Assembly: GCF_003958625.1 (NCBI RefSeq)
Contig: NZ_RSEL01000027.1
Coordinates: 1-47,979 of the forward strand
Origin: Tsuneonella rigui
Lineage (GTDB): Bacteria > Pseudomonadota > Alphaproteobacteria > Sphingomonadales > Sphingomonadaceae
Direction: 5' to 3'
Length of the DNA stretch: 47,979 bases
This document shows, one piece after another, positions 23,660 to 32,926 of this stretch. The notes under the pieces were generated by a model. That model ran no database searches. It was not told the DNA's origin and saw only the letters and a program-made list of their open reading frames with translations. Each line of letters opens with the position of its first letter. The stretch's first letter is position 1. Both the position numbers and the translations under genes were made by a program.

Positions 23660-24685
23660 TTAGCGGCGGGCCAGTGCGGCCTCACTCTCGCTCATTAGCT
23701 CGGCGATGATGTCGGCGACCGGCTCCTCCGCCTTGACCATGCCGACCGACTGGCCCGCCATGAGGCTGCCGTTCTCGACATCGCCGTCGATCACCGCGCG
23801 GCGTAGCGCACCGGCCCAGTAGTGCTCGATCTGCAGTTGCGCCTCGGCCATCTCGACCGCGGAGCTGTCGAGCAGGCCAGCGACCTCGCGCTGCTTGGCG
23901 GTGAACAGCTCGGTGCCCTTGTTCTTGAGCGCGCGGACCGGGATCACCGGCAGGCGCGGATCGACCTGCACGCTCGCCACCGCATCGCGCGCACCGGCGC
24001 GGAAGAACGCCTTCTTGAAGTTCGGGTGCGCGATGCTCTCGGTCGCGCAGGCGAAGCGGGTGCCAAGCTGCACCCCTACCGCGCCCATTTCCAGATAGCC
24101 CGCGATCGCCTCGCCCCGGCCGATCCCGCCGGCGACGAACACGAGGTATTCCTCATTGAGCTCGGGTAGCATCTCCTGCGCCAGCACGCTGGTCGAGACC
24201 GGACCGATGTGGCCGCCCGCCTCCATCCCTTCGATCACCAGCGCGTCGCCGCCCGAGCGCAGCAGCTTCTTCGCCAGCGCGAGCGTCGGCGCGAACACCA
24301 GCACCTTGGCGCCGCCCCCATTTCCTTGGCCTGCCTTGATCGCCTCGACGCTGCCCTTGGGCGGGATGCCGCCCGCGAGCACCACGTGGCCGATCCCGTG
24401 CCGCCCGCAGACCTCGATCAGGTCGAACAGCTGCGGGTGCATGGTGATGAGGTTCACCCCGAACGGCTTGCCAGTGAGCGCCCTGGTCGCAGCGATCTCG
24501 GCATCGAGCAGCTCGGGCGTCATCGCTCCGCACGCGATCACCCCGAAGCCGCCCGCGTTGCTGATCGCCGAGACGAGGTTGCGCTCGGAAACCCAGCTCA
24601 TCGCCCCGCACAGGATGGCATACTCGGTGCCGAGAAACTCGCGGCCGCGGCGCATCAGCGCGCTGGTCTTGGGATAGCTGCTCAT
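23660..24685 (-). CDS. Nitronate monooxygenase family FMN protein
   Basis: A 341-residue TIM-barrel protein of the 2-nitropropane dioxygenase/nitronate monooxygenase family: LGTEYAILCGAMSWVSERNLVSAISNAGGFGVIACGAM at the start, HVVLAGGIPPK, the flavin-proximal EGMEAGGHIGP, and the FMN phosphate site VFVAGGIGRGEAIAGYLEMGAVGVQLGTRFACATES. It oxidises propionate-3-nitronate or related alkyl nitronates using FMN and oxygen. The related enoyl-ACP reductase FabK has the same fold but a different context. It appears monocistronic. The ATG at 24685 is chosen; the frame upstream adds only twelve unlikely residues. Confidence 0.88.
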   Translation of the reverse strand: MSSYPKTSALMRRGREFLGTEYAILCGAMSWVSERNLVSAISNAGGFGVIACGAMTPELLDAEIAATRALTGKPFGVNLITMHPQLFDLIEVCGRHGIGHVVLAGGIPPKGSVEAIKAGQGNGGGAKVLVFAPTLALAKKLLRSGGDALVIEGMEAGGHIGPVSTSVLAQEMLPELNEEYLVFVAGGIGRGEAIAGYLEMGAVGVQLGTRFACATESIAHPNFKKAFFRAGARDAVASVQVDPRLPVIPVRALKNKGTELFTAKQREVAGLLDSSAVEMAEAQLQIEHYWAGALRRAVIDGDVENGSLMAGQSVGMVKAEEPVADIIAELMSESEAALARR

Positions 24686-24733
24686 GCGCGGGCGCTTAGG
24701 GACGGCGAGCCCACCGGGCAAGCGGGACGGCGC

Positions 24734-25963
24734 CTATTCGCAAAGACCCGCGGCCCGTTTGGCGATCCCGGAGAGACCCTTGCATTTGGGCTTGCCGGAG
24801 GGCGCGGGTGCGGCATTTTCCGCCTGCGGCGTGCCATCCATCCCGGGCAGGCCGAGCATCAGCGTGGTGTTCGAACGGAAGCGCACGCGCGCGATCCAGT
24901 CGGGCTTCCACGCCGCTTTCGCGTTCGCCGGGCGCGGCGGGTAGGAGAAATCGGCCTGCGGGCCGTAGCCGTAGAGCTGCGTCATCGCGACCTCGCCGGC
25001 TGCCTGCTTGACCTCCGCGGGCACGGTGCAGCTGACTTGCGACGAGGGCATGACCGTCCCCGCCGCCACCAGCTTGCCGACCGCGGCGGGCGAGAGCCAG
25101 CCCGCGAGCGCGCCGCCGAATTGCTGGCTGGAGGCCGAGCTCCACCACACCATGTCGCCGCCCTGCCCGCCGTCCTTCGCGCCCATCAGCCAGGCGTAAT
25201 AGCCGGTCGCCTTGGGCAGCGCGTTCCAGTTCAGTTGGACAGCGCCGCTCGGCAGGTTGGCCGAGCGCGCCTGTAGCGCCGGCATGAAATCGTCCGCCAG
25301 GGTGAAGTCGATCTGCGGTGCGTACGTGCTGACCACCTTGTGCGGGCCGAGCAGCGAGGATTGCGCCGACACCTGCTTGCTGTCGCGCGCGTTGGGCCAT
25401 TCGCCGTAGGTCGCGCTGTTGGAAGCGAGAATCTGCCAGTCTTCGGGTAGGTTCACCCCTTGGGCGAACAGGCCTGGCGGGACCTGCCCCTTGGCGAGCT
25501 TGGCGAAGTCGATCACGACCGGTTGCCCCTTGGGCGCATGCTCCCCGCAGCCCCAATAGAGGAGCAGCCGTCCCTTGGGCATCTGACCCGGCGGGATGGT
25601 GCCGGGCACGTATTCAGGCGCCTGCGCGCGCTCGGGCGTGATCAGCGGAACCGAAGCGCCCAGCTTGGCGACGGCCGGCATAAAGTGATCCGCCTTGGGC
25701 GCGCCGGTCGCCGCGCGATTGGAGCCGAGCCGCAGCTCCACCGTGTGCGCGACCTGCCCGCCGCCGCCGCGCATCATGTTCATCGCCATGCCCAGTCCGC
25801 TGCCGCCGGCGCCCATTCCCGCCATGCCCGAAAGCGTCGAGGCATCGACGGTATAGCGCGCCACCGTGGTCGAGGCGCCTTGCGACACCGCCGGCGCCGG
25901 AAGCGTGACCGCCGCGGCCGCGCCGCAAACCACCGCCGTGCCGGCGATCAGACGAAATTTCAT
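24734..25963 (-). CDS. Exported protein of unknown function (409 aa)
   Basis: A signal peptide (MKFRLIAGTAVVCGAAAAVTLPAPAVSQG) precedes a Gly/Met-rich segment (GMAGMGAGGSGLGMAMNMMRGGGGQ, ~45-70) and a mixed domain containing GRLLLYWGCGEHAPKGQPVVIDF, NALPKATGYYAWLMGAKD and paired cysteines near the C-terminus (KPKCKG, GLCE). No membrane anchor or known enzyme motif is visible. GGGAGG stands seven bases before the ATG at 25963. I do not recognise the family; it resembles conserved exported hypotheticals of sphingomonads. It is flanked by unrelated nitronate monooxygenase and purT genes. Confidence 0.75.
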   Translation of the reverse strand: MKFRLIAGTAVVCGAAAAVTLPAPAVSQGASTTVARYTVDASTLSGMAGMGAGGSGLGMAMNMMRGGGGQVAHTVELRLGSNRAATGAPKADHFMPAVAKLGASVPLITPERAQAPEYVPGTIPPGQMPKGRLLLYWGCGEHAPKGQPVVIDFAKLAKGQVPPGLFAQGVNLPEDWQILASNSATYGEWPNARDSKQVSAQSSLLGPHKVVSTYAPQIDFTLADDFMPALQARSANLPSGAVQLNWNALPKATGYYAWLMGAKDGGQGGDMVWWSSASSQQFGGALAGWLSPAAVGKLVAAGTVMPSSQVSCTVPAEVKQAAGEVAMTQLYGYGPQADFSYPPRPANAKAAWKPDWIARVRFRSNTTLMLGLPGMDGTPQAENAAPAPSGKPKCKGLSGIAKRAAGLCE

Positions 25964-26047
25964 GGACTTGCCTCCCTCACGCGCCGCGAACGGCGTCCCA
26001 TTTTTCGGGCCATACACCGCCCGGCGGGGGCTGCGAAGAGGGGGCGA

Positions 26048-27211
26048 TCAGCTGCCGTAGGACAGCGTGATGCGGGCGGCGGCATCGCGTGCCTTGCGGC
26101 GGGCGTCCTCGACATCCCCGGCGGTCGCCAACGCCACTCCCATGCGGCGATAGGGACGGCTGGTGGGCTTGCCGAAGATGCGCACGTCGGTGCCCTCCTC
26201 GGTCAGCGCCTCAGCGAGACCGGAGTAGGATACCGTCTCGCTGTCGCGATCGGCCAGGATCACTGCCGAGGCTGCGGGCCGGGCGCGGATGGCGGCGGGG
26301 ATCGGCAGGCCGAGGATCGCGCGGGCATGGAGGTCGAACTCGCTGAGGTTCTGGCTGGCCAGCGTCACCATGCCGGTATCGTGCGGGCGCGGGCTGAGTT
26401 CGGAGAAGATGACTTCGTCGCCCTTCACGAAGAACTCGACCCCGAACAGGCCATGGCCGCCGAGATCGTCGACCACCTTGCGCGCCATATCCTGCGCGGC
26501 GGCGATTGCAGTCTCGGACATCGGAGTCGGCTGCCAGCTTTCGCGATAGTCGCCGCGTTCCTGGCGGTGACCGATCGGCGGGCAGAAGCTGACTCCACCC
26601 GCGTGGCGGACGGTGAGCAGGGTGATCTCGTAGTCGAACTCGACGAACGCCTCGACGATCACCCGCGCGCGGTCGCCGCGCATTCCGGAAACGGCGTAGT
26701 CCCACGCTGCGGCCAGCTCGGCCTCGCTGCGGACGGTCGACTGGCCCTTCCCGCTCGACGACATCACCGGCTTAATGACGCACGGGAAGCCGGTGAACGC
26801 GGCTGCCGCGCGCACTTCCTCCAGGCTCTCGGCATAGCGGTAGCGCGAAGTGACGAGGCCCAGCTCTCCCGCCGCGACATCGCGGATCGCGTCGCGGTTC
26901 ATCGTCAGCTGCGCCGCGCGGGCAGAGGGCACGACGTGGAAGCCTTCGCTCTCCAGCTCGACCAGCACCTCGGTGCGGATCGCCTCGACCTCGGGCACGA
27001 TGAAGTCCGGCCGATGCTTCTCCACCGCCGCGCGCAGGGCCGCGCCGTCGAGCATCGAGAACACTTCGCGCGCATCGGCCATCTGCATCGCCGGCGCGTT
27101 GTCATAGGCGTCGCACGCGATCACATAAGCGCCGAGGCGCTTGGCCGAGATGACGAATTCGCGCCCAAGCTCGCCCGAGCCGAGCAGCAGGATCGTCGCG
27201 GTGTGGCTCAC
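26048..27211 (-). CDS. purT: Formate-dependent phosphoribosylglycinamide formyltransferase PurT
   Basis: A 387-residue ATP-grasp enzyme: [20 protein letters not shown] at the start (GAR-binding loop), [28 protein letters not shown] (ATP-binding Lys and Gly loop), [30 protein letters not shown], as in PurT and PurK. It makes formyl-GAR from formate, GAR and ATP, the folate-independent third step of purine synthesis. The start is a GTG at 27211: GAGGA overlaps the stop of lysC eight bases before it, so translation is probably coupled to lysC. The longer upstream frame lies inside lysC and is not used. Confidence 0.94.
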   Translation of the reverse strand: MSHTATILLLGSGELGREFVISAKRLGAYVIACDAYDNAPAMQMADAREVFSMLDGAALRAAVEKHRPDFIVPEVEAIRTEVLVELESEGFHVVPSARAAQLTMNRDAIRDVAAGELGLVTSRYRYAESLEEVRAAAAFTGFPCVIKPVMSSSGKGQSTVRSEAELAAAWDYAVSGMRGDRARVIVEAFVEFDYEITLLTVRHAGGVSFCPPIGHRQERGDYRESWQPTPMSETAIAAAQDMARKVVDDLGGHGLFGVEFFVKGDEVIFSELSPRPHDTGMVTLASQNLSEFDLHARAILGLPIPAAIRARPAASAVILADRDSETVSYSGLAEALTEEGTDVRIFGKPTSRPYRRMGVALATAGDVEDARRKARDAAARITLSYGS

Positions 27212-27221
27212 CTTTGGGTCC

Positions 27222-28502
27222 TCAGGCGGCCTCGTCGCTCGCGTCGAGCCCGTAGGCGGTGTGCAGCACGCGCACCGCGAGCTCGGTCTCGTCCTCGTCA
27301 ATCATGACCGAGACCTTGATCTCGCTGGTCGAGATCGCCTGGATGTTGATCCCGCGCTCGGCGAGCGCCTTGAACATCGTCGCGGCGACGCCCGCGTGGC
27401 TCTTCATGCCGACGCCGACCACGCTGATCTTGGCGATCTTGCTGTCGGTGATGATGCGGTTGAAGCCGATCTCCTCGCGCCGGTCCTCCAGCAGCGCCTG
27501 CGCGCGGGCGAGGTCGGCCATCGGCACGGTGAAGGTCACGTCGGTCTCGCCCTTGTCGCGACCGACGTTCTGAATGATCATGTCGACGTTGATGCTGGCG
27601 GCGGCAAGCGGCTCGAAGATATGCGCCACCGCGCCGGGCCGGTCGGGCACGCGGGTGAGGATGACCTTCGCTTCGTTCTTGTCGTGCGCGATGCCGGTGA
27701 CGTGCTGGCGTTCCATCTCGCCTCTCTCCAAAATCTCTTCCATCTCGCTTTCCGAGACGATCATGGTGCCGGGGATCTCGTCGGCGGGCACGGCGTCGTC
27801 GCCGATGAAGCTCGAGAGGACCTGCACCCGCACGCCCTCCTTCATCGCGAGCCCGACCGAGCGGGTCTGCAGCACCTTGGCGCCGACGCTCGCGAGCTCG
27901 AGCATTTCCTCGTAGGTCACCGCCTTGAGCTTGCGCGCCTTGGCGACGATGCGCGGGTCGGTGGTGTAGACGCCGTCGACATCGGTGTAGATGTCGCACC
28001 GGTCCGCCCCGATCGCCGCCGCGACCGCGACCGCCGAGGTGTCCGACCCGCCGCGCCCCAGCGTGGTCACGCGGTTGTCGTGCCCCAGGCCCTGAAAACC
28101 CGGGATCACCGCGATCTCGCCCGCGGCCATGCTGGCGAGCAGCGCCTCGCTATCGATGTCCTCGATCCGGGCCTTGGCGTGCGCTTCGATGGTGTGGATC
28201 GGCAATTGCCAGCCGAGCCACGAGCGCGCCTTGCAGCCCAATGCCTGCAAGGTGAGCGCGAGGAGGCCGCTGGTCACCTGCTCGCCGCTGGCGACGACGA
28301 CGTCGTACTCGGCCGGATCGTAGAGCGGGTTGGCCTCGCGACAGAAATTGACCAGCCGGTCGGTCTCGCCCGCCATTGCGGAGACGACCACCGCGACCTC
28401 GTGCCCGCCCGCGGCCTGCTTGCGCACGATGTTCGCCACCCGGCGGATGCGCTCGGTCCCGGCCATCGAGGTACCGCCGAATTTCATCACGATGCGCGCC
28501 AA
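27222..28502 (-). CDS. lysC: Aspartate kinase LysC
   Basis: A 426-residue aspartokinase: the kinase core begins with KFGGTS (7-12) and includes [48 protein letters not shown]. Two C-terminal ACT domains follow (~265-340 [29 protein letters not shown]; ~345-426 [43 protein letters not shown]), the regulatory module for lysine/threonine feedback. It phosphorylates aspartate, the entry to lysine, threonine and methionine synthesis. An internal start for a beta subunit, known in this class, could lie before the ACT region but is not shown. purT follows ten bases later. Confidence 0.96.
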   Translation of the reverse strand: MARIVMKFGGTSMAGTERIRRVANIVRKQAAGGHEVAVVVSAMAGETDRLVNFCREANPLYDPAEYDVVVASGEQVTSGLLALTLQALGCKARSWLGWQLPIHTIEAHAKARIEDIDSEALLASMAAGEIAVIPGFQGLGHDNRVTTLGRGGSDTSAVAVAAAIGADRCDIYTDVDGVYTTDPRIVAKARKLKAVTYEEMLELASVGAKVLQTRSVGLAMKEGVRVQVLSSFIGDDAVPADEIPGTMIVSESEMEEILERGEMERQHVTGIAHDKNEAKVILTRVPDRPGAVAHIFEPLAAASINVDMIIQNVGRDKGETDVTFTVPMADLARAQALLEDRREEIGFNRIITDSKIAKISVVGVGMKSHAGVAATMFKALAERGINIQAISTSEIKVSVMIDEDETELAVRVLHTAYGLDASDEAA

Positions 28503-28554
28503 GTGTGCACGACTCCCGCTGGATGCGTTACGGCGGCGCTGTTACGGGGGCCGC

Positions 28555-29316
28555 ATGGTCGATGCAACACAGCCCGCCGCTAGCAAATCTTTGCCGGCCG
28601 CAACGATCCGCGCCGAAGAAGCCGCGCACTTCGGCAAGCTGGCAGCCGAATGGTGGGATCCTAAAGGCTCGTCGGCGATGCTCCACCGCCTCAACCCGGT
28701 GCGGCTCGGCTTCATCCGGGACGCTATCGACCGCCACTGGCGCCTGGACGGCGAATGCGTGCGGCCACTTACCGGCAAGACGGCGCTCGACGTCGGCTGC
28801 GGGGCGGGCCTGCTGTGCGAGCCGCTCGCCCGGCTGGGCGCGCACGTCACCGGGGTCGATGCCGCGCCGGAGAACATCGCGGCGGCGCAGGCGCACGCCG
28901 CGGGATCGGGCCTGACGATCGACTATCGCGCGGGCGAGCTATCCACGCTGCCAGCCGCGACCTTCGATCTCGTCACCTGCCTCGAGGTGATCGAGCACGT
29001 CGCCGACAAACGCGCCTTCATCGGCGAACTGGCGGCGCGGCTGGCGCCGGGCGGACTGATGATCCTCTCCACGCCCAACCGCACGCCGCAGTCGCGGCTC
29101 TTATTGGTCGATGCGGCGGAGACCGTCGGCGTGATCCCGCGCGGCACCCATCACTGGGATGATTTCGCGACCCCCGACGAGCTTCGGGAACTGCTGGCCG
29201 GAGCCGGGCTGGCGATGGGCGAACCCCAAGGCATCGCCTTCTCGCCGACGAGAGGCCTGCACCTCTCGCCCGACCTGTCGCTCAACTACATCGTCACGGC
29301 CGTGCGGAGCGCCTGA
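28555..29316 (+). CDS. ubiG: Ubiquinone 3-O-methyltransferase UbiG
   Basis: A 253-residue class I SAM methyltransferase with the UbiG pattern: EEAAHFGKLAAEWWDPKGSSAMLHRLNPVRLGFIRD at the start, SAM motif I ALDVGCGAGLLCEPLARLGA, then LVTCLEVIEHVADKRAF and the UbiG-specific LSTPNRTPQSR and VIPRGTHHWDDFATPDEL. It performs both O-methylations in ubiquinone synthesis. The ATG at 28555 is 52 bases from the divergent lysC start. The 3' end overlaps the convergent phosphodiesterase gene by 23 bases. Confidence 0.95.
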   Translation: MVDATQPAASKSLPAATIRAEEAAHFGKLAAEWWDPKGSSAMLHRLNPVRLGFIRDAIDRHWRLDGECVRPLTGKTALDVGCGAGLLCEPLARLGAHVTGVDAAPENIAAAQAHAAGSGLTIDYRAGELSTLPAATFDLVTCLEVIEHVADKRAFIGELAARLAPGGLMILSTPNRTPQSRLLLVDAAETVGVIPRGTHHWDDFATPDELRELLAGAGLAMGEPQGIAFSPTRGLHLSPDLSLNYIVTAVRSA

Positions 29317-30316
29317 GCGCCGCCGCGAGCGCGGGGTCGTCGGTGAACAGGCCATCAACTCCGGTCGCTGCGAGCAGGCCCCAAGCCGCTGCGTAGTTGC
29401 CCTCCGCGGTGGGATCGCTGCCGTTCCGCAGCGGTGCGGGGAGGAACGCGTTCTCCTTCCGCAGCGTCCACGCGTGCACCTTGAGGCCCGCGGAATGCGC
29501 CTGCTCGACCAGCGGTGTCGCCTTGCCGTCGGCGGCGGCAACCTGCCGAACGTCGGGCCCGATCGCATCGGCATAAGCCGCGATTTCGGCGAGACCACTG
29601 GGCGTCAGCATCTCGGCATAAGTCATGCCGGGCTCGTCCGCCGGACCGCCATCGGGTGACACCAATTGCACAAGTCGTGCGTCGGTCAGCTTGTCGAGAC
29701 GCTTGAGCGGCGCCACCTCGAAGCTCTGAATGAAGATCGGCGCGTCGGCTGTGTCGAGACCTTCCTTCTTCAGCGCCGTGACCAGCAAGTCGACGCTGTC
29801 GATCCCCTGGCTGAGCAGGAAGGCGGGGTGCTTGAGCTCCGGATAGAGACCGATCCGGTGGCCCTTCTCGGCCTCCTTGGCCCGGACCAGGCTGACGATT
29901 TCGGCGAAAGTCGGCACCTGATAGAGACCGTCGAAGCGGGCGTTGCCGGGGCGGATCGCCGGTAGGCGCTCCTTCGCGCGCAATGTGCGCAGTTCGGCGA
30001 GCGTGAAGTCCTCCGCAAACCAGCCGACGACCAACTGCCCGTCGATCTCCTTCGAACGGCGTCGGTCGGCGAACTGTTCGCGGTCCGCGACATCGGTGGT
30101 GTCGCTCAGCTCGTTCTCGTGCCGCGCGACCAGCACCAGGTCCTTGGTTACGACGAGGTCCGGCTCGATGAAGTCGGCCCCCGCATCGATCGCGCGCTCG
30201 TAGGCGGCGAGGGTGTGCTCGGGCCGTTCCCCGCTCGCGCCGCGGTGCGCGATGATCAGCTGGGCGTGAGCGGGCATGGCCGTCAGGAAGGCGGCGAGGA
30301 CAAGCAGGATTCGCAT
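29294..30316 (-). CDS. glpQ: Periplasmic glycerophosphodiester phosphodiesterase (GlpQ type)
   Basis: A 340-residue protein with a signal peptide (MRILLVLAAFLTAMPAHA) and the catalytic GDPD core directly after it: IAHRGASGERPEHTLAAYERAIDAGADFIEPDLVVTKD, with the HRGASG and EPDLV metal-site residues, then VARHENEL and a GlpQ-type TDVADREQFADR insertion. The C-terminal TIM-barrel half includes PELKHP, IFIQSF and HAWTLRKEN. It hydrolyses deacylated phospholipids to glycerol-3-phosphate and an alcohol. The ATG at 30316 is required for the signal peptide; the open frame beyond it runs into the neighbouring kinase gene. Confidence 0.92.
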   Translation of the reverse strand: MRILLVLAAFLTAMPAHAQLIIAHRGASGERPEHTLAAYERAIDAGADFIEPDLVVTKDLVLVARHENELSDTTDVADREQFADRRRSKEIDGQLVVGWFAEDFTLAELRTLRAKERLPAIRPGNARFDGLYQVPTFAEIVSLVRAKEAEKGHRIGLYPELKHPAFLLSQGIDSVDLLVTALKKEGLDTADAPIFIQSFEVAPLKRLDKLTDARLVQLVSPDGGPADEPGMTYAEMLTPSGLAEIAAYADAIGPDVRQVAAADGKATPLVEQAHSAGLKVHAWTLRKENAFLPAPLRNGSDPTAEGNYAAAWGLLAATGVDGLFTDDPALAAALRRSARP

Positions 30317-30347
30317 GGCGGCGGTTGTGGCAAGGGCCCGATGAATA

Positions 30348-30857
30348 TCAACCGAGCGCCGCGGTGATCGCCTCGCGCGCCTGCGCTTCGCGCGCGGCCC
30401 AGTCGCCCGAGATCGTGCGATAAGTGACGCCCGTTTGTCGCAGGAGGTCCTCGGCGACCTGGGCAAACTCCATGCGCGCTTCCTCCAAGCCGAAGAAGCG
30501 AGTTCCGTCGAACACCCACGGCACGTCGGGCGAGAACAGCAGGTAGAGCTCCGCCTTGTCGTATTGCAGCAGCTCGTCCGGGATATGGTTGAACAGCATC
30601 TGCGACCAGGCGGCGGTCATCAGCGGGTCGGTATCGAGCAGCGCCAGCCGGGGCTTGTCCGCGGTCGCGGCGCGCATCGATCGGTCCTGCGCCCGCGCAA
30701 TCGTGAGCAGCGCGTCCATGGTGAACTCTGTCGAGACCGTCTCGGCGTAGGTGCGCCCGTATTCCGCTACCAGCGGACAATCGAAGTCCGCCGCAAGCTG
30801 CTGCGCGAGGGTCGACTTGCCGGTGCTCTCGGCACCGTGAAAACACACCCGGATCAT
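30348..30857 (-). CDS. NadR-type ribosylnicotinamide kinase (AAA family ATPase)
   Basis: A 169-residue P-loop kinase: MIRVCFHGAESTGKSTLAQQL with Walker A GAESTGKS (8-15), then VAEYGRTYAE, LLDTDPLMTAAWSQMLF and FDGTRFFGLEEARMEF. This equals the C-terminal kinase domain of NadR, without the adenylyltransferase or HTH domains. The ATG overlaps the stop of pnuC by four bases. Together they would import nicotinamide riboside and phosphorylate it to NMN, trapping it for NAD synthesis. The substrate is inferred from family and context; the pairing makes it strong. Confidence 0.9.
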   Translation of the reverse strand: MIRVCFHGAESTGKSTLAQQLAADFDCPLVAEYGRTYAETVSTEFTMDALLTIARAQDRSMRAATADKPRLALLDTDPLMTAAWSQMLFNHIPDELLQYDKAELYLLFSPDVPWVFDGTRFFGLEEARMEFAQVAEDLLRQTGVTYRTISGDWAAREAQAREAITAALG

Positions 30858-31420
30858 GCCGGCTTCCCCCGATAGGCGCGGGTCCATTCGCGCAGGCCGA
30901 TGATGGATAGGACCAGGAACGCGGCGTAGAGCACCGCGAGCAGATGAAGATCGCGGATCACGTAGAGCACGATCGAAACCACGTCGATCACCACCCACGC
31001 CGCCCAGTTTTCGATCCGCCGGAACGAGAGCAGGATCTGCGCGGCGATGCTCATGCCGGTGACGGCGCTGTCCGCCATCGGCAGCGCGGCGTTGGTATAG
31101 CGCGCCATCGTCAGCCCGAGCGCCACGCTGCCCGCAGCGGTGGCGGCGAGCCAGGCGATCCGGGCGGGCCAGCTTAGCCAGCGCACCGGCACTTCGTCAT
31201 CCGCCCCCTTGGCGCGCGACCACAGCCACCAGCCCCACGCGTTGACGATGAAGAAGAACACCTGGAGCCCGGCCTCCGCGTAGAGGCGCGCCTCCACCAG
31301 CACCACGCCGATGCAGCTGACCATCGCCATCGCGACGGGGAAGTTCCACACCGATCGGCGGATCAGCAAAATAATGTTGAGGAAGCCGAGGACGAACCCG
31401 GCGATCTCCAGCGGGCTCAT
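30854..31420 (-). CDS. pnuC: Nicotinamide riboside transporter PnuC
   Basis: A 188-residue membrane protein with about seven helices and the PnuC pattern: EIAGFVLGFLNIILLIRRSVWNFPVAMAMV at the start, LQVFFFIVNAWGWWLWSRA (the WGWWLW substrate motif), AAQILLSFRRIENWAAWVVIDVVSIVLYVIRDLHLLAVLYAAF. PnuC carries nicotinamide riboside by facilitated diffusion, driven by intracellular phosphorylation by the coupled kinase encoded just downstream. No NAD-responsive riboswitch was recognised upstream, where the ArsC-like gene ends five bases away. Confidence 0.93.
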   Translation of the reverse strand: MSPLEIAGFVLGFLNIILLIRRSVWNFPVAMAMVSCIGVVLVEARLYAEAGLQVFFFIVNAWGWWLWSRAKGADDEVPVRWLSWPARIAWLAATAAGSVALGLTMARYTNAALPMADSAVTGMSIAAQILLSFRRIENWAAWVVIDVVSIVLYVIRDLHLLAVLYAAFLVLSIIGLREWTRAYRGKPA

Positions 31421-31424
31421 CGGC

Positions 31425-31784
31425 TCAGCCCAGCTTGGCTTCCCATTCCGCCGCGTCGAACCCCACCAGCACGCCCCCGCCGCACGCCTCGCCGCACTCG
31501 ATCACCGGGCGCTTGATCACCGTCGGGCGCGCCACCATCAGGCGGATCGCCTTTTCGGCGTCGAGGTTCTCCTGCTGCGCAGGTTCGAGGCTGCGGAATG
31601 TGGTGCCGCGGCGGTTAAGCAGCTTCTCCCACCCCACCGCCTCGACCCAGCCGCGCACGCGGTCCTGGTCGGCGCCTTCCTTCTTGAAGTCGTGGAACTC
31701 GTACTCGGTGCCCTTCGCGCTGAGCCAGGTGCGCGCTTTCTTGACCGTGTCGCAGTTGGTGATGCCGTAGAAATGGATCGTCAT
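31425..31784 (-). CDS. ArsC/Spx family (YffB-type) reductase
   Basis: A 119-residue thioredoxin-fold protein: IHFYGITNCDTVKKARTWLSAKGTEYEFHDFKKEG with single Cys11, and later LLNRRGTTFRSLEP and RPTVIKRPVIE. This is the YffB-like group of the ArsC superfamily, which uses one cysteine and probably glutathione. Arsenate reductase activity is doubtful without other ars genes. It overlaps the monooxygenase gene by four bases and belongs to the leftward coupled run starting at yebC. Confidence 0.88.
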   Translation of the reverse strand: MTIHFYGITNCDTVKKARTWLSAKGTEYEFHDFKKEGADQDRVRGWVEAVGWEKLLNRRGTTFRSLEPAQQENLDAEKAIRLMVARPTVIKRPVIECGEACGGGVLVGFDAAEWEAKLG

Positions 31785-32092
31785 GGGTCCTGTCCAGTAA
31801 AACGGTGCACCCGCGGCTCAGCGCAGGCGAACAGCGTGTATTCCGCATAGTATTGTTGGCGCCCCTTGTGCTGGACCGCGCGGTGCTCGGCAAGCCTGCC
31901 CCACGCGCGGGCGCTCGCTTCATCGTCCCATTCGCTGATCGCGACCACCTCGCCGTCGTCGGCGGTGTAGGACTTGAAGCTGCGGTAGCCGGGTTGGGCC
32001 TGCGCCATTCGCTCCATTTCGTCGGCGTCGGCATCATAGGCGGCGGCGTCCATGTCGCCGCGCTTGCGGTTGCGAAAGACGACGAGAAACAT
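31781..32092 (-). CDS. Antibiotic biosynthesis monooxygenase (ABM) domain protein
   Basis: A 103-residue dimeric alpha-beta barrel protein: [72 protein letters not shown], the ABM pattern with the aromatic and His residues of the pocket. Relatives include quinol monooxygenases and haem-degrading proteins; the activity here is unknown. It shares one base with the ruvC stop (TGATG) and overlaps the ArsC-like gene by four. Confidence 0.88.
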   Translation of the reverse strand: MFLVVFRNRKRGDMDAAAYDADADEMERMAQAQPGYRSFKSYTADDGEVVAISEWDDEASARAWGRLAEHRAVQHKGRQQYYAEYTLFACAEPRVHRFTGQDP

Positions 32093-32562
32093 CAGCGCTC
32101 TCCCAGGTGCGCGTCGGCGATGGCCACCGCGAGCGCATCGGCTGCGTCTGCGCCCGCGATCTGCGCGCCGGGCAGCAGCACCTTGAGCATGGCCTGAACT
32201 TGCGCCTTTTCCGCGCCGCCGGTGCCGACCACCGCTTTCTTCACCAACCGCGCGGCATGCTCACGCACCGGCACCCCGGCCCGCCCGCACGCCGCCAGCA
32301 CCGCGCCGCGCGCCTGCGCGAGCTTGAGGGTCGACTGCGGGTTCTTGTTGACGAACACTTCCTCGATCCCGACCCGGTCGGGCGCGTGGACCGCGATCAG
32401 CGCGGCAACCGCGTCGTGGAGGTGGTGCAGCCGCTCGGCCATCGGCGCCTTCGCGTCGGTCGGAATCTGGCCGTTGGCGAGGTGGCTCAGCCGCGAACCC
32501 TCGGCGCGGACGACGCCCCACCCGGTGCACGAAAGTGAAGGGTCGAGGCCCAGAATAATCAT
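32092..32562 (-). CDS. ruvC: Holliday junction resolvase RuvC
   Basis: A 156-residue RNase H-fold nuclease: [16 protein letters not shown] with Asp7, [23 protein letters not shown] with Glu67, and [16 protein letters not shown] with Asp139 and Asp142, the four metal-binding acids. It resolves Holliday junctions by paired nicking, normally with RuvAB, which is not next to it here. Length is slightly below E. coli RuvC because the C-terminal tail is short. yebC upstream is a common neighbour of ruvC. Confidence 0.96.
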   Translation of the reverse strand: MIILGLDPSLSCTGWGVVRAEGSRLSHLANGQIPTDAKAPMAERLHHLHDAVAALIAVHAPDRVGIEEVFVNKNPQSTLKLAQARGAVLAACGRAGVPVREHAARLVKKAVVGTGGAEKAQVQAMLKVLLPGAQIAGADAADALAVAIADAHLGER

Positions 32563-32572
32563 GAAGGCATTA

Positions 32573-32926
32573 TCAGAGCCGCAGTCCCAGTCGCGGCCCG
32601 ACCTGCATCATTGCGAGGTAGAGCACCACCGTCAGCGCACAGCCAGCCGCGAGCGCGAGCCAGAAGTTGACGCCGCCACGCAGCAGTGCGGGGATGAGCA
32701 GGAACATCGGCAGGCTCGGCAGGACGTACCAGAAGGTCGCCTGTGCGTGGATGGCCATGTTTTCCGCATCAGGCCTCTGGTGCCACAGGAAGATCATCCC
32801 CAGCACCGAGACCAGCGGCAGCGACGCGACCACCGCCGCGGTCGCCGGCAACCGCCGCCCGATCTCCGAGATGGCCGCGATCATCGCCCCGGCGAGCAAC
32901 GCCCTGGCGACGAGCGCCCAGGTCAT
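32573..32926 (-). CDS. DUF3147 family membrane protein
   Basis: A 117-residue protein with four membrane helices ([78 protein letters not shown]) and the RLPATAA and HQRPD loops seen in DUF3147. Function unknown. The ATG at 32926 overlaps the yebC stop by four bases, and ruvC follows ten bases on, so it is translated within the DNA-repair/translation run. Confidence 0.85.
   Translation of the reverse strand: MTWALVARALLAGAMIAAISEIGRRLPATAAVVASLPLVSVLGMIFLWHQRPDAENMAIHAQATFWYVLPSLPMFLLIPALLRGGVNFWLALAAGCALTVVLYLAMMQVGPRLGLRL

Noticed and set aside
31425-31784. Arsenic resistance gene
   Set aside because: It is the YffB-like branch with one cysteine and no ars neighbours, so arsenate reduction is not supported.
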